Positions 34,886 through 46,996 are shown, numbered from the stretch's first letter. The stretch is DNA of 64,000 nucleotides from Lunularia cruciata (GCA_948567375.1 OX419762.1:33372608-33436607); one strand, 5' to 3'. The notes: generated from the letters alone by a model not told the origin. Made by a program: numbers and translations.

Positions 34886-35975
34886 ATGGATCTGCAATTG
34901 CAAGAGCTGGTGCAAGGAATGCAAGGGATTTTGAACGAATTTCAAGAGATTAAGATGACTATGGAGACATTACAAAGTCAAGTGCAGATCCTCAGGAACG
35001 ATCAAGCCATGCAAGAAGAAGAGCCGTCTCAAAATCTAGTACTTGCAACTGAAGTACTTGGAGAGGCACCCGTGCCTACGAACCCTATCAATGATGAAGC
35101 CACATTGCTACTCCGGATGAAGAAGGCCTGCAACATCAAGCCTTACAAGGGGCAGCGTTTGATGGGAGTAGTGGAAAATTGGATCTCGAGAATGAATCGA
35201 TATTTCCGATTGTTCTCAACAGAGATCATAGAGCATGCTGCAGGCGTGTTTGCATGTGGGTACTTGACCAATAAAGCCCTTACATCGTATGATGCTTGGG
35301 AATGATCTATGCTGGCAGAGAGAAGGGAGGTCACATGGACAGCAATGCAAGAAGGACTGCTGAAGAATTTCCAATCGGTAGATTCTGTGCATATGGCTTG
35401 AGCCCGACTATGGGGATTGAGACAGAAGAATAGCATACAAGAGTATGTGGAGGCTTTTCTAGATCTACAAGTCGCAATTACCGACATGATTCCAGCAGAG
35501 GCTCTTGACAGTTTCAAACGAGGGTTGAAAGAGCAGATTCGCCAAGAAGTCATGGTGCAAAATCCTCACACGGTATTTGAAGCCATTGCTTGTGCGCAGA
35601 GAATGGCAGGAGCATTAGGTGGAGGTAAAGGAGTAGCTCCACCTCAACATTATTGGGCAGAAATGCACACATGGGTGGACCAGTACTGATGGAATTGGGC
35701 AACCTTTGATTCTGGGATTGAGGAGCACAACCGCTTCAAGGGGAGCAGGGACGGGTAGAAGAACAAAGAGATGGAGTCCCACGAGGAGAAGGGACTCAAG
35801 GAGAACAATGCCGTTCTTACAATTGTGGCCGTATTGGGCACATATCTACCAACTATTGCACTTGTTTCCCTAGAGGCCCTCGGCCTTTGTTCAGGCGATC
35901 TTTGAACAACATGGAGAGGCACATTGACGAGAAGGAGGTGGAAATCACTTCAGAAAACAAAGATCGCCAGTAAAT
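34886..35975 (+). pseudogene. gag: gag of chromovirus D
   Basis: ATG at 34886, then a glutamine-rich coiled coil (residues 1-50) and a retrotransposon gag domain (YKGQRLMGVVENW, then EYVEAFLDLQ). Stops at about 35303, 35399 and 35687. A CCHC-type knuckle lies near 35815-35870 (YNCGRIGHIS), with an extra residue before the last Cys. It would form the particle and bind RNA. Confidence 0.8.
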
Positions 35976-36068
35976 GTACCTCGTGGCCTTACTGGCTCAA
36001 TAAGGAAGCAGAGAAGCGAGGGAAGGAAGAAGAATAATGCGCAACAATCCCAAAAGGCAACCTCACAA

Positions 36069-39000
36069 TTGATTGTCGTGAATGGAATCCTAGAAGGTAA
36101 TCAAGTGAGAGTATTAATAGATCCGAGAGCAACAAAGAATTTCTTGTCTCGCTCTATTGCAATAAGATTGGGAATGGATCTAGAGAGAGATGGAACTGAA
36201 GAAGTAGAGTTACCAAATGGGCAAACAGAGAGGATTGAATCATTACCTAGATGGGTAACCCTCTTTGTAGGAGAATATCAAGAAGCAATTGAGTGGCGAG
36301 TGATACAATTAGCTCGTTATGATGCAATTTTAGGCATGCCATGGATGGAGCAGTACAACCCTATGGTGGATTGGAGGAAGAAAGTAGTGAGAACCCACCA
36401 ATGGTCAATCATTGGGGTTAAAGAAAAATCACATAGGCAAAAATTGCCTCTATATGTTGTAGGGACGGCAACTATCTGTAAGACCAATAGATGTTTTATG
36501 GGTCTAATAAGAGAAGGCCAAAGTGCACAACTCTATGGACAAATTCTTGATAAATTGAAGGATGTGGTGGATGAGTTTCAAGATGTCTTTCCCAACGATC
36601 TACCCTCAGGATACCACCAAAAAGGCGAGTAGATCACAAAATTGAGACTCTTTCAAGGAAGACGCCTCCTTGTAAGGCCCCTTATCGCTTATCACCTCAT
36701 GAGTTGGAGGAGTGTAAGACTCAAATTGAGGAGATGCTGCAAAAAAGGTTCATCCAACCTAGCGTATCACCATATAGGGCTCCTATCTTGTTTGTGAAGA
36801 AGAAGGATGGTACAATGCGCATGTGCATTGACTATCGGGGTCTCAATCATCAAACAGTGAAGAACAAATACCCCTTACCTTGCATGGATGACCTATTTGA
36901 TCAACTCCATGGAGTGAGATACTTCACCAAACTGGACTTGCAAAGTGGTTACAATCAAATCCAAATTGCAGAGGAGGATGTGCACAAAATTTCCTTTTGA
37001 ACAAGGTATGGCCATTTTGAGTATCTTGTGATGCCTTTTGGCCTCACCAATGCACCTGCCACTTTCATGAGTCTAATGAACAACATATTTTGTCCATACT
37101 TGGATAAGTCTATTATTGTCTTCTTGGATGATATCTTAGTATACAGTAGCACGATGACAGAACACAAATAACATCTCTGAGAGGTCCTCCAGATTCTAAG
37201 ACAGAATCAATTGTACGCCAAAATCTCAAAGTGTGAGTTTGGCAAGTCTGAAGTAGACTACTTGGGGCATAGAGTAAGTGCAGAAGGCATTCAAGTATTG
37301 ACAAATAAAATAGAGGTCATTCAAAAATGGAGTGCCCCAGAAGATCACACTCAACTTAAGAGCTTATTGGGGTTGACGGGATTCTATCGTAGATTTGTCA
37401 AGGACTTCTCCAAGGTTGCACAGCCTTTAACGGCACTACTTGGCAAGGGGAAGAAGTGGACATGGGGAACTGCACAAGAGTTGGCCTTTCAAGAATTGAA
37501 GGCCGCCTTGCTACATGCACCAATCTTGAAGTGGTATGACCCAAAACGTCCAATCAAGTTGGCTACAGATGCATCAAGCGTAGCAATAGGAGCAATCCTA
37601 CAACAAGAGTGGCATGACGGATGGCATCCAATTGCATATTTCTCTCGAAAGTTGTTACCAGCAGAGCGCAACTACCACACCACAAAACGAGAAGAGTTGG
37701 CCATCATTCTAGCAACCAAGCATTGGAAGCACTTCTTGGGCGAGAAGGCATTTGTGGTAGAGACAGACCACAAACCTCTAGTCTACCTCAAGACACAAAA
37801 GGATCTATCTCGTCGCCAAATTTGGTGGGCAGAGTGGCGACAATGCTTCAACATGACAATCACCTACGTGGAAGGTAAGAAGCAACTTGCAGATGCATTC
37901 ACCCGCATGCCAATGGCCAACAACTTGGTGGTAGAGGTTAAGATTAACCCTGAATTCTAGCAAGAGATTCTGGCGGCTACAAAAACTGACCCACAGATTG
38001 TAAAAGCCCAATCATCCAAAGGTGTCACTAGTACCCAAGGACTCACCTTTTGGGATGGCAGATTATGGATCCTGAATGTCCCAAAATTACGCACCACCAT
38101 TCTAGCGGAATGTCATGATTTGGCCATTGCAGCTCATGTCGGAGTGGACAAGACCTTGGATGCAGTCAAGTGCCATTACTATTGGCCCAAGATGAGCAAC
38201 GATGTGATGGACTATGTGCGTAGCTGCCTACTTTGCCAACAGAACAAAGCTCCTTATCGAGCTCCTACAGGGCTCCTTCAACCTCTCCCCACTCCTACCC
38301 AACGTTGGGAACAAGTGAGTATGGATCTCGTTTGTGAATTACCCAAGACCACCTCGGGGTTTGACTCCATTGTGGTCTTTGTGGACCAACCCAGCAAAAT
38401 AATTCATGTATGCCCTACCACCAAGGAGGTGACCGCTCCACAACTAGCTCAATTATACTTAGATGCAATCTTTGCTCACCATGGCTTGTCTAGAGTACTC
38501 ATCACTGATAGAGGCACCCAATTCACCAGCTTGTTTTGGCGAACACTCTTTGGTTTCTTCAAAACCAAATTGGCCATGTCCACAGCTTACCACCCCCAAA
38601 CAAATGGCCAAACAGAGCGGGCTAATCATACAATTGAAGACATGTTACGCGGCTTCACTTTAGAAGAGCAAGAAAGGTGGGACACCCTAGTCCCGTTGGT
38701 GGAATTTGCTTACAACAATTCAGTGAATGCATCCACCCAAGTCACTCCGTTCTTCCTCATGTATGGTGAGCATCCCTTCACACCTTCTAGCTTGATGAAG
38801 ATCCGTCCAGTAGTGGCTACCAAGGTCAATGCAGTCAACACATTTGTTTCTAGAATCCAACAAGGTGTGGAGAGCGCCAAGCACAAATTACAAATTGCAC
38901 AAAATTGACAGAAGCAATATGCTGATGCACACCATTGGCATATGGAGTTCAATGTTGGAGATTAAGTGTGGCTATCGACAACCAACCTCACATTAGTTGG

Positions 39001-39400
39001 ACCTTGTAAGCTCAGACCTCGTTTTATTGGGTCTTTCTTGATTCTTCATCGTATCGGCGCTGTAGCCTATCACCTTGAACTACCACCACACATGAAGATC
39101 CATCCAGTGTTCCATGTCTCCCTACTACGCAAATATGCTCCCCGATCAGGCCAAGGTCATTCCACACCAGACATTCGACCTTGTTCGACACGCATTGATG
39201 GCATAGAGGAATATGAAGTGGAGCGGATTCTCCAAAAATGCATGCGTGGTACTCGCCACCCACGGGTGGACTATCTAGTACAATGGAAAGGTTACCCCCT
39301 CTATGAAGCCACCTGGGAGCCCGCTGCCAATTTGGCACATGCACCTGTGTTGGTGCAAGCATTTGAGCAACAATTGCACAACAAGGACGTTGCGTCTTAA
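36069..39400 (+). pseudogene. pol: pol of chromovirus D: protease, RT, RNase H, integrase, chromodomain
   Basis: Protease (36069-36440) has LIDPRAT where DSGAT is expected, so the catalytic motif is lost. RT (from 36700) has [15 protein letters not shown] and FLDD at 37121-37132. RNase H (37540-37830) has ATDAS and ETDHKPL. Integrase (38060-38900) shows the zinc region (HVGVDKTL, CLLCQQNK) and all three catalytic blocks: SMDLVCEL, ITDRGTQFT and NGQTERAN. The chromodomain (EYEVERIL ... YLVQWKGYPLYEATWEP) is at about 39208-39330. Stops at about 36630, 36998, 37169, 37178, 37958, 38906 and 38963. The long ORFs 37211-37960 and 38120-38908 are intact. Confidence 0.92.
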
Positions 39401-39413
39401 AAGGAGGGAGGTC

Positions 39414-40141
39414 TATAATACCAAGAGCTAGCCATATGATCTAGATGTGAAATTTGGTTTGGTAACATCTAGAATGATGTTATACATGATGGTCAAAATA
39501 GATCAGATAGAAGTATCACCAAAAGAGTACTTCTACTAATAGGGCACAAACCAAAATAGACTTGAGAACCTTAGAACCAATAGCTAGACATATGATTTAA
39601 AGGTGAGAATTGGTTGTGTAACATCTGGAAGGATGTTACACATGATGGACTAAACAGATCAGAAAGAGGTATCACCAAAAGGGAACTTCTACTAATAGAG
39701 TAGTAACCGAAATGTGTCTGAAATCTTTGAAGGCAATTTCGGAGGCCTAAACGGATGAATTAGACCTTGAAAATGTGCAAACCTCCCCCCCCAATAGAGG
39801 AAAGGCTGGCCTTGCTTTTTCTTGTCGAGAGCTTTCCAACGGTACCTTACTCACGTGATTTTGAGATTCCTATAGGAAGATTCCCTAAAAGATTCCCCCC
39901 ATCAAAGCTTGTTTGACCAACCAGATAGGACCGAGACCAGACATGTCACCCATCCAAGTAAGTAATCCAAGGGTGGAGCTTGCTAACATGTCACCTATCT
40001 GTGTCCCCAATCCTATGGTGGAGCTTCCTTGGAGGAGATCCTCTTTGTCTATATAATAAAGAGAAGGTGCTCCCTTGGAGCATCAAATGTTTGAGTATGC
40101 AATCTGTGTTTTCTCTCTTCTCTTGTCCTTGGAGTATTACA
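39414..40141 (+). repeat. 3' LTR of chromovirus D
   Basis: 728 bp, TATAATACC (TG mutated to TA) to AGTATTACA. It contains an extra 16 bp (GAAATTTGGTTTGG area) near 39448 compared with the 5' LTR; otherwise it is very similar to it. TATA box at 40050-40059. Confidence 0.92.
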
Positions 40142-40853
40142 CTTTCCCTCCAATCAAGTAGTGTCTAAACCTCTTGAGACCAAAGATCACTGCCAACCTT
40201 TCTCTCTTTGTGACAGAGTAGTTCTTTTCTATTGAAACCGTTTGCCTACTAGCATAAGCTATTGGATGATCATGCCCATCTTGGTCTTATTGACTTAGAG
40301 TGCATCCTATAGCTACATTAGAAGCATCAATGTAGAGGATGAAAAGCTTACTCCAATCAGGTTTAGCAAGAATTAGAGCTACAACAAGGGATTGCTTGAG
40401 CTCCTCAAAAGCTTTGAGAGCCTCCTTGTCCTCCAAAATCACCATGTAATCTACACTCTTCTTCATGTAGATGGTCATTGCATAAGCCTTATTGGAAAAT
40501 AAGAAGATGAACCTCCTATAGTATCCAACTATCCCCAAGATTGGCATTACTTTGTCAAGCTTGAAGGGAATAGAAGGTCTGAGATTTTCCTCACCTTCTC
40601 AAGATCAATTGCTATTCCATCCTTGGAGATGATGTGGCCCAAAAGTAGACCTTCTTCACATCCAAAATGCACTTCTTTGGGTTGAGTGATGCATTTGCCT
40701 CATCCAAGTGTTGCAAGACCCTGATTAGGTGCTCAAAGAGCTTCTCCTTGCTCCCATAGATACAAAAGTCATCAATGAAGTTGCTCACAAATTTCCCAAT
40801 GAAAGGCTCAAATACCTTGTTCATGAACCATTCGAATGTGGCTGGAGCATTGC
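40142..40853 (-). pseudogene. pol: Element B (X part): RT and start of RNase H
   Basis: Minus strand, immediately upstream of the D insertion. The RT segment (40853-40612) has SNAPATFEWFMN and FIDDFCIYG with the DD catalytic pair. The connection region is next (ILGIVGYYRRFI), then RNase H (LYIDASNVAIGCTLSQ, YAMT region). The upstream part of RT, plus protease and gag, is missing because C6 and a deletion intervene. Confidence 0.85.
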
Positions 40854-42105
40854 TGTGACAACCTAGCAAATATCACTTTTGCGATAATTGGGTAAGTAAA
40901 GTTTGTTCCCGTAGATATACGAGTCAAAAATGTCCAAATACAAAGTCAAACAACAACAATGTAGTTCTTCTTGGTTGCATCTTTAATCTCTTAAGTAGAA
41001 ACCACACCTAGAAGAGAGTAACAAGCACTGATTCACAATCCCATCACAAAGTAACACTCCTTAATCACAACTTCTTCAACTCTTTCCAAACAATCTTGAT
41101 TGTGATGATTCAAGCTCTCCCGAAAACAACACTTCACTACAAAATGACTTTGCCTCAGAATTGTGTTCCATCCCTCCACTGAAGGCACAACTTCCTCAAT
41201 CAAAATTGCTTCACATCAACACTATGTTGTTCTCACAAATGTAGAATACTACCAACACTACAATTCCTCTCAGATCTGTCAAGGCATTGCTCCGATTGCA
41301 CTTCACTCAAGATCAAACACACAAAGTAAAGATCAAGGCTGTGGAATCCAACATCCAACAAGCACTTTGACTTGCACTTTGAAATTCTCCACACACTCAC
41401 AAACATAGACACAAAGTTGATATTTGGAATCAAGCTCAAGCGACAAGCACTACTTCACAACACTTTGCTTTATCTATTCTCAGAATTATGAGCATAGAAC
41501 AACATAAGACTACAAATGCCATTTAAATAGTGAAACAATTGACAATTATCTTCCTAATGCACCTCTTCCTAACAACTCTACAAACCTGCAGATCCAAAAT
41601 GGCAATGCATCTCTCCATATCTGCCTATTCAAATCTCAAATCTGTTACTGATCCGATCCGATGTCTACTTCTTCTCCGGCTCTCAAACCCGATCCCAAAG
41701 TAACTTTGCTTCCTACTACTATCCTCGAGTTTCATAATTCCTACCTCTTCTACCAGATCTAACAGTTTTCTTTCTTGATCTGACATTTCACTAGTGGGTA
41801 ATCTATCTAACTCCTTATCTTCTGACCCACTCTTCTCTAATATCTCTAATGGTAACTCCCAAGACATCTGCACTCTTACTTCATCTACTTCAGGTTTTGC
41901 TCTAACATCTTTCCGAAGTTTATCTATCTCTAACTTTACCAAATCTAATCTAATTGTGATATTATCTTCTTCTTCTAATATTTTCCTATCTACACAAGTT
42001 CTGAGACTAATTAACAAAGCATTCAAGTCTGTGTCATTCGCATGTCTCCTCCTTGTCTCCTGTACCAACCACTTCAACTAGTGCAGCCTGGTCTCTTCAA
42101 TACAA
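40854..42105 (-). mobile_element. Element C6 (family C), 5'-truncated
   Basis: Starts TGTGACAACCTAGC at 40854, the 3' end of the family C unit on the minus strand, with 5-bp flank ATTGC. It runs through the 3' segment into the last 150 codons of the family C ORF (42105-41625, QETRRRHANDTDLN, EVDEVRVQMSWEL). It breaks off near 42105, where it abuts the leader of element B. The missing 2.4 kb of C6 and the missing gag-protease of element B were probably removed in one deletion. Confidence 0.8.
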
Positions 42106-42277
42106 ACAGGTTACACAGGTTATACAAATGGATCTTGGTTCTCTAACATAAGTTCATCCCTCTCCTCTCCTAATGTTCTCTCCAAATGAGATCTCATAGC
42201 CTCCTTCAGCCTAATGTAGAATTGAACGTGAAACATTATCTTGCCTTCTAGAGAGGTCCCGGCAATGGAACCAAAAA
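42106..42277 (-). other. Leader (5' UTR) and PBS of element B next to LTR unit 2
   Basis: Read on the minus strand, LTR unit 2 is followed by TTTTTGGTTCCATTGCCGGG and a leader similar to that at 46080-46255. GTTGCCGGG-type sequence resembles the tRNA-Asp PBS of Athila/Tat-type elements, but the match is imperfect. Confidence 0.6.
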
Positions 42278-42969
42278 TGTGAGCCGGCCTGTCTCTCACT
42301 CAAGATGAACCTCTGATGGCTATTATGGTAGCGCACCATGGACTAAGAAAGCAAGGAACCCCAACTCCATCATACTCCTCCAATGCTAACACTCCAAGAC
42401 TCAAGACATTGCTCACTAGAGAACTCAATGAGAGAGAGATAGTTGAAAATGAAAAAATGATGAGGACCTCATCACCCCTTGTTTATATAATTGTGAAATA
42501 GTTACGTACCAAAGTTACTAATTACCATAGTAACTCAAGTTACTAGACTTAAAGTCAAGTAAAGTCAAAAAGTAGAAAGGAATATCCATTCACATGGGCA
42601 TATTCCCCTAAGCATGTGGTCTTATCTTGACCCAACCACTAAGTAAAGGATTCCTTCACATGGGCTATCCTTGGACTAAAGAAGAATCCAAAACAAAAAG
42701 ACTTGTGGGCCCAAGAGTTCTCAACTCTTTCCTCAAAGCCAAATACCTAGGAATAATACCAAGTCAACACACTAAAATCCTAAATAGTGGTGCTCATCTT
42801 TTCTACTTCTTCTAAAGTAAGTTCCCCTCTATCTTAGCTATGACTAACTTTAGCTAACCTTGAATAATATAGAACCATCCTTTATCTCTATATAAATAAT
42901 ATCTCTTAAGTACTTGTAATACCAAGCTAAATATCACAATACCACACACATGCACAAATGGATGTTATA
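42278..42969 (-). repeat. B-family LTR, unit 2 (central LTR of the composite)
   Basis: 692 bp, same ends as the other units. It is bordered on its 3' side (minus) by a PBS and leader, and on its 5' side directly by protease coding sequence without a polypurine tract. It thus acts as 5' LTR for the X part and abuts the truncated Y part. Confidence 0.85.
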
Positions 42970-44693
42970 GTGTTGCTCTCAACCATGGTCTCCCAAGAAG
43001 TAAGTCATAGCTTGAATCCTTCTAGACTTGGAAAGTCATGAGATTTTGAACTCCCATAACTGAAACTACCACCTTATCCATCACCCCTACTGGTTGAACT
43101 TGTTGTTTGTTTGCCATGCTCACCACAAATGTTAAAGGTCTTGAGGGTATCATACCCAACTTCTTCATCAACCTCTCTGACATGGCATTCACTGCTGATC
43201 CTCCATCAACCAATGCATCCTTGATGTTGTGACCATTCACTCTCACATCAATCTTGGAGGCATATTCACAAGCCTCCCATGGTGTCGGCTTGGCATCTAC
43301 CACCCCCATTGATACTAGAGCTTTTGCCTTCCTCATCCTCTTTCTCCTTGTAGAACTCAAGCCACCTCTTAGCTCCTTTATTAAAGTAGGATTCAAAGCA
43401 ATCAATTGGCCACCATGACGTTAGCCTTGTGACTACCAACATCCTCCAACACATTGTAGTTCCATTGTTGCTTTGAAATCAAGAAGTCCTCCATCCCCAA
43501 CTTCTTCCTTGGAGTCTTTGATGTTGATGGTATTGATGTGCAAGTGCTCTTAGTAGACATAGGAGTATCATTGAGAAGAGTGAACATCCTCTGCAAAATG
43601 AGCTCTCTTCTTCTCTTGTGCCAAAAGCTCCAAATTAAGAACCTTGGAGTTTGAGCACTCTCCCTTCTCATACTTGATCTCAACCACATCTATGGATATT
43701 ATCCCCTTACCTTTGTTTGGATTAGAAACCACTTGGGTTTTGTGACCTCCCTCTTTCCTTCATTGGCTTCCTCACAACCCCTTCCTCCATGGTAAGTGGA
43801 ATTTGGGCAATTCCTTTGGATATGGCCTCTTCCTCCACAACCAAAAAAATTTCTATCACTGAAATTGTTGGCTGGTTGACCTTCTTTATATGGATAGTTT
43901 CCATAACTCCTAAGCCCTCTCCCTTTATTGTGGTCCACTTCTCTCTTCTCCCATAGTTGCACCACATTGATCTTGAGAGCTGCAAGTTGTTCTATGATGG
44001 TTTGAAATGGATCCTTTGGTGGAGGTGCAAGAACTGGAGTAACTACTACTTGTGGTGCAACCCTTGCCACCAAAGTATCAGAAGTTCCACCATACTTGTA
44101 GCCTTGAGGAGGATGCACAACCTCCTTCACCACGAAATCACTCTCATCTCCTTCCAAACTCTCCTCCGTACAAATTGCAATCTTGATAGCTTTGACCTTG
44201 GAAGAAGGTTTCTCATATCTCACCTTGCTTCTAATTTGTGGTCTCAACCCTCCCATAAAATTCTTGGTGAGCATGGCCCCTATGTCAATCATAGTAGTTT
44301 CCACATCATCCCCACCCTTCCTCAACACTATGCAAAATCTTGACTCTAACTTTTCCACTCTTTCCACATAGACTCTCACTTTCTCTCCATCTCCTTTTTT
44401 GAGAAAGGTAACCTCACTCATCAATCTCTCATAACTCTCATCTGGAAGAAAGTTCTCAATGAGTGTTGAAATCAAAGTCTCCCAAGACTCCTCTTCTCCA
44501 TCTCTCCTTTCTCTCTTTTGGTATTCTGACTCGTACCATGTAAGTGCTGCATCCTCAAAGAAATCTAGTAATAATGAGGCTCACTCATTCTTCCTCCTCT
44601 CATTTTTTTCCCTATGCAAGCTCTCTTGAAGTCTCTCACAAAGGCCTCCACATCTTCTCCATCCTTGCCAAAGAAAACCGGAAGTTTCCCCAT
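42966..44693 (-). pseudogene. gag: gag-protease of element B (Y part), cut off before RT
   Basis: The ATG at 44693 (MGKLPVFFGKDGEDVEAF) starts a retrotransposon gag. A shift near 44565 leads into DAALTWYESEYQ, which runs into a long open frame (44475-43699) with IGAMLTKNFMGGL and a zinc-knuckle motif CGGRGHIQRNC. Protease (43405-42970) has LVDGGSAVNAM at the catalytic site (DGG rather than DTG/DSG) and ends in DLLLGRPWLRATL, the usual end of the protease fold. The stop codon lies in the first bases of LTR unit 2. RT, RNase H, integrase and the polypurine tract are missing, so this part is a deletion derivative. Confidence 0.85.
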
Positions 44694-45022
44694 CTTAACC
44701 CCTCACTATCTTTCTTTTCTCTCAATTTTTTTTCCTTTTTTTCTTTATCTCAGTCTATAACTAATAGAGTTTGTACATGACTAACACCATTTGAGAAAAA
44801 TCCACCCTGGGGAACACAAAAGGTTCAGGTTGCTCCAAGATTTCTATAGCAACATCAAATCCTAGAGTGCATATTCATCAAACTCTCATGGATAGTTTAT
44901 CCATAAGTTGAAAGATTATCTCGATCACTAATCTTGAGAACTAGTTGATGAAAGTGGTAGTATTTTTGTAGCTGTACTAAGACTCTCTCCAAGATCCTTC
45001 ACTAAAGTTTCCAAAAGTGATT

Positions 45023-45400
45023 TTACTCCACTACACTCATGTCCTTTTGGAAGTCCTTCCACTCCACAAACCTCATACAACTCCTTGGTCTTAGATAATT
45101 CCCTCCCAATCTTGGTGAAGAAGATCCAACATGCAAACCCAAATCAAGTAATCCTCTACATTCCCTCAATCTCTTGCTCTCAAAGGTCAATGGACATGAA
45201 CTTGCCTTATATTCCTTCTCTCTACATAGAAAGCACTTAGACTCACTCTTTCCTCCAAATGGTGTAGGTTTTTGGATCCTCTCAACACTCTCTTCAAATT
45301 CTATTCTAAACTCTCTTTTCCTCAAATACATCCCTACAATCACCTCAAACCCTTGGGTAACCTTGCATAGTCTCAATTTCCACTCTTGGTGACCCTCCAT
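45023..45400 (-). CDS. Extra ORF between LTR and gag of element B, with CCHC-like knuckle (125 aa)
   Basis: Open for 125 codons on the minus strand. Residues KCFLCREKEYKASSCPL have the spacing C-x2-C-x4-Y-x4-C, that is, a retroviral zinc knuckle with His replaced by Tyr (one base, CAT to TAT). The N-terminal half is basic and the C-terminus is Arg/Gly-rich. It lies 5' of gag, outside the usual gene order. It could be a remnant of a duplicated or alternative gag, or an accessory nucleic-acid-binding ORF. Confidence 0.45.
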   Translation of the reverse strand: MEGHQEWKLRLCKVTQGFEVIVGMYLRKREFRIEFEESVERIQKPTPFGGKSESKCFLCREKEYKASSCPLTFESKRLRECRGLLDLGLHVGSSSPRLGGNYLRPRSCMRFVEWKDFQKDMSVVE

Positions 45401-46255
45401 GTTCCCAAGATGAGTCTAAACACCCAAACATGCTTTTTGTTGCCCTCACACTCCTCATGCATGAAATCTAAACTCTGCAGAATTGACCCTTTCTCACAAT
45501 GCCTATCAAATCATGCAACTTGTATCTCACAGTCCTCTAAAATTTTGCAAATTTGATCACAACTCTAGGACATCCCTCCCTGAAAAATTTCAGATCTTTT
45601 TATCAAGCCATTTGGTCTAGGCATCTTTCTATTCAGCACACATATTTCAGATTTGGTCTGAAACCACCCCCTCACTTTAAAAACTCATAATTCTTTGCTC
45701 AAGAATGATCTATGGCTAATTTTTGTGTCAGCAGGTAGGATACAATGTACTGAATTTTCTTGAAAAGTTTTACCACAATTGACTTAAAATTGAAGAAATG
45801 GCAAGCTCTGTACAATTTTATAGAGAGCATGCAATTGCGGGAGTAGTTTACCCTATCAATTTTCAAAAATTCTAGCCCAGTGCACATAGCATCTCTCACA
45901 ATAATTTCAAGTGTGATAATTGAAGGATAACCAAAGCTATCATTTGTAGAAATTTCAAGTCCAGATCCTAAACTTGAGATTTTGCCCAAAATCACCTTAA
46001 TCCCCAAAATCTGCAATCCACCTCACACAATCTCTCCAAATCCTCTCAAGTGTACAAGATGTACAAAATCACCTCAAAAACATCATAATGAAATACAAGG
46101 TAAACAAATGGATCCAAATTCTCTAATAAGTTTAGCCCTCTCCTCCCCTAAAGTTCTCTCCAAGTGAGCTCTCATAGCCTCTTTTTGTCTAATATACAAT
46201 TGTACGCGGAACATTATCTTGCCTTCTAGAGAGGTCCCGGCAACGGAACTAAAAA
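45401..46255 (-). other. Leader region and PBS of element B next to LTR unit 3
   Basis: About 850 bp without a supported gene. At the LTR edge on the minus strand is TTTTTAGTTCCGTTGCCGGG, the imperfect tRNA-Asp-like PBS. Similar to 42106-42277 over the last 170 bp. Confidence 0.55.
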
Positions 46256-46589
46256 TGTGAGCCGGCCTATCTCTCACTCAAGATGAACTTCTGATGGCTA
46301 TTATGTTAGCGCACCATGGACTAAGAAGGCAAAGAACCCCAACTCCATCATACTCCTCCAAGGCTAACACTCCAAGACTCAAGACATTGCTCACTAGAGA
46401 ACTCAATGAGAGAGAAATAGTTGCAAATCAAAGGATGATGAGTACCTCCTCACCCCTTGTTTATATGATTGTGAAATATTTACACACCAAAGTTATTAAT
46501 TACCATAGTAACTCAAGTTACTAGTCTAAAAGTCAAGTAAAGTCAAAAAGTAGAAAGGAATATCCAATCATATAGGCATATTCCACTAG
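46256..46589 (-). repeat. B-family LTR, unit 3, right half on the minus strand (left half at 54901-55262)
   Basis: Matches units 1, 2 and 4 up to CATATTCCACTAG, where A2 begins. The rest of the LTR continues at 54901 (CATGTGACCTTATCTTGACCC). Flanks of A2 here, ACTAG and AATAA, are decayed target duplications of a probable ACTAA site. Confidence 0.85.
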
Positions 46590-46991
46590 TGTAAAAGACC
46601 AAATTGAAGGAGAGAAATAGAAGAATGGAAACTCACATTAGGACACTTGAATGAGGGAAAACTACAAATGCCAAGCATGAGCTTTGGCTTTGGTATTTTT
46701 AGGTAGCATACAAGGCACTTGAGAAGCTTCTCAAGAAGCTTCGTTGAGCCGCTTTCTTAGAGTGCAAGCCAAGTTAACTAGGAAGCTTCCTTCTAGAAGC
46801 CGCCTACTTGGCATGCAAGCTAAGCTAGTTAGAAGCTTCCTCTAGAAGCTACCTGCTTGGAATGCAAGTTAACTAGTCAGGAAGCTTCCCAAGAAGCTTC
46901 CTAGATGCTTTTGGAATATTCTAGGCTAATTTGGCTTATTCTCTACTTTGTTAGCCTTACTAACTATGTCGCTAAACTCCATACTATTACA
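46590..46991 (-). repeat. 3' LTR of chromovirus A2
   Basis: 402 bp. On the minus strand it starts TGTAATAGTATGGAG and ends GGTCTTTTACA. Contains GAAGCTTC pairs separated by 4-5 bp (46729-46749, 46879-46899), i.e. gapped heat-shock-element-like sites. Confidence 0.9.
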
Positions 46992-46996
46992 TATTC

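Larger units (their letters stand above)
33568..40141 (+). mobile_element. Chromovirus D: Ty3/gypsy element with perfect TSD CTTTC
   Basis: 5' LTR 33568-34282, PBS, two short upstream ORFs, gag, protease-RT-RNase H-integrase-chromodomain and 3' LTR 39414-40141. CTTTC lies on both sides (33563-33567, 40142-40146). Removing it restores the RNase H reading of element B on the minus strand (compare 63790-63860 in Z). Only about seven or eight stops occur in the whole internal region, so it is one of the younger elements here. A polypurine tract (AAAAGGAGGGAGG) lies at 39399-39411. Confidence 0.95.
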
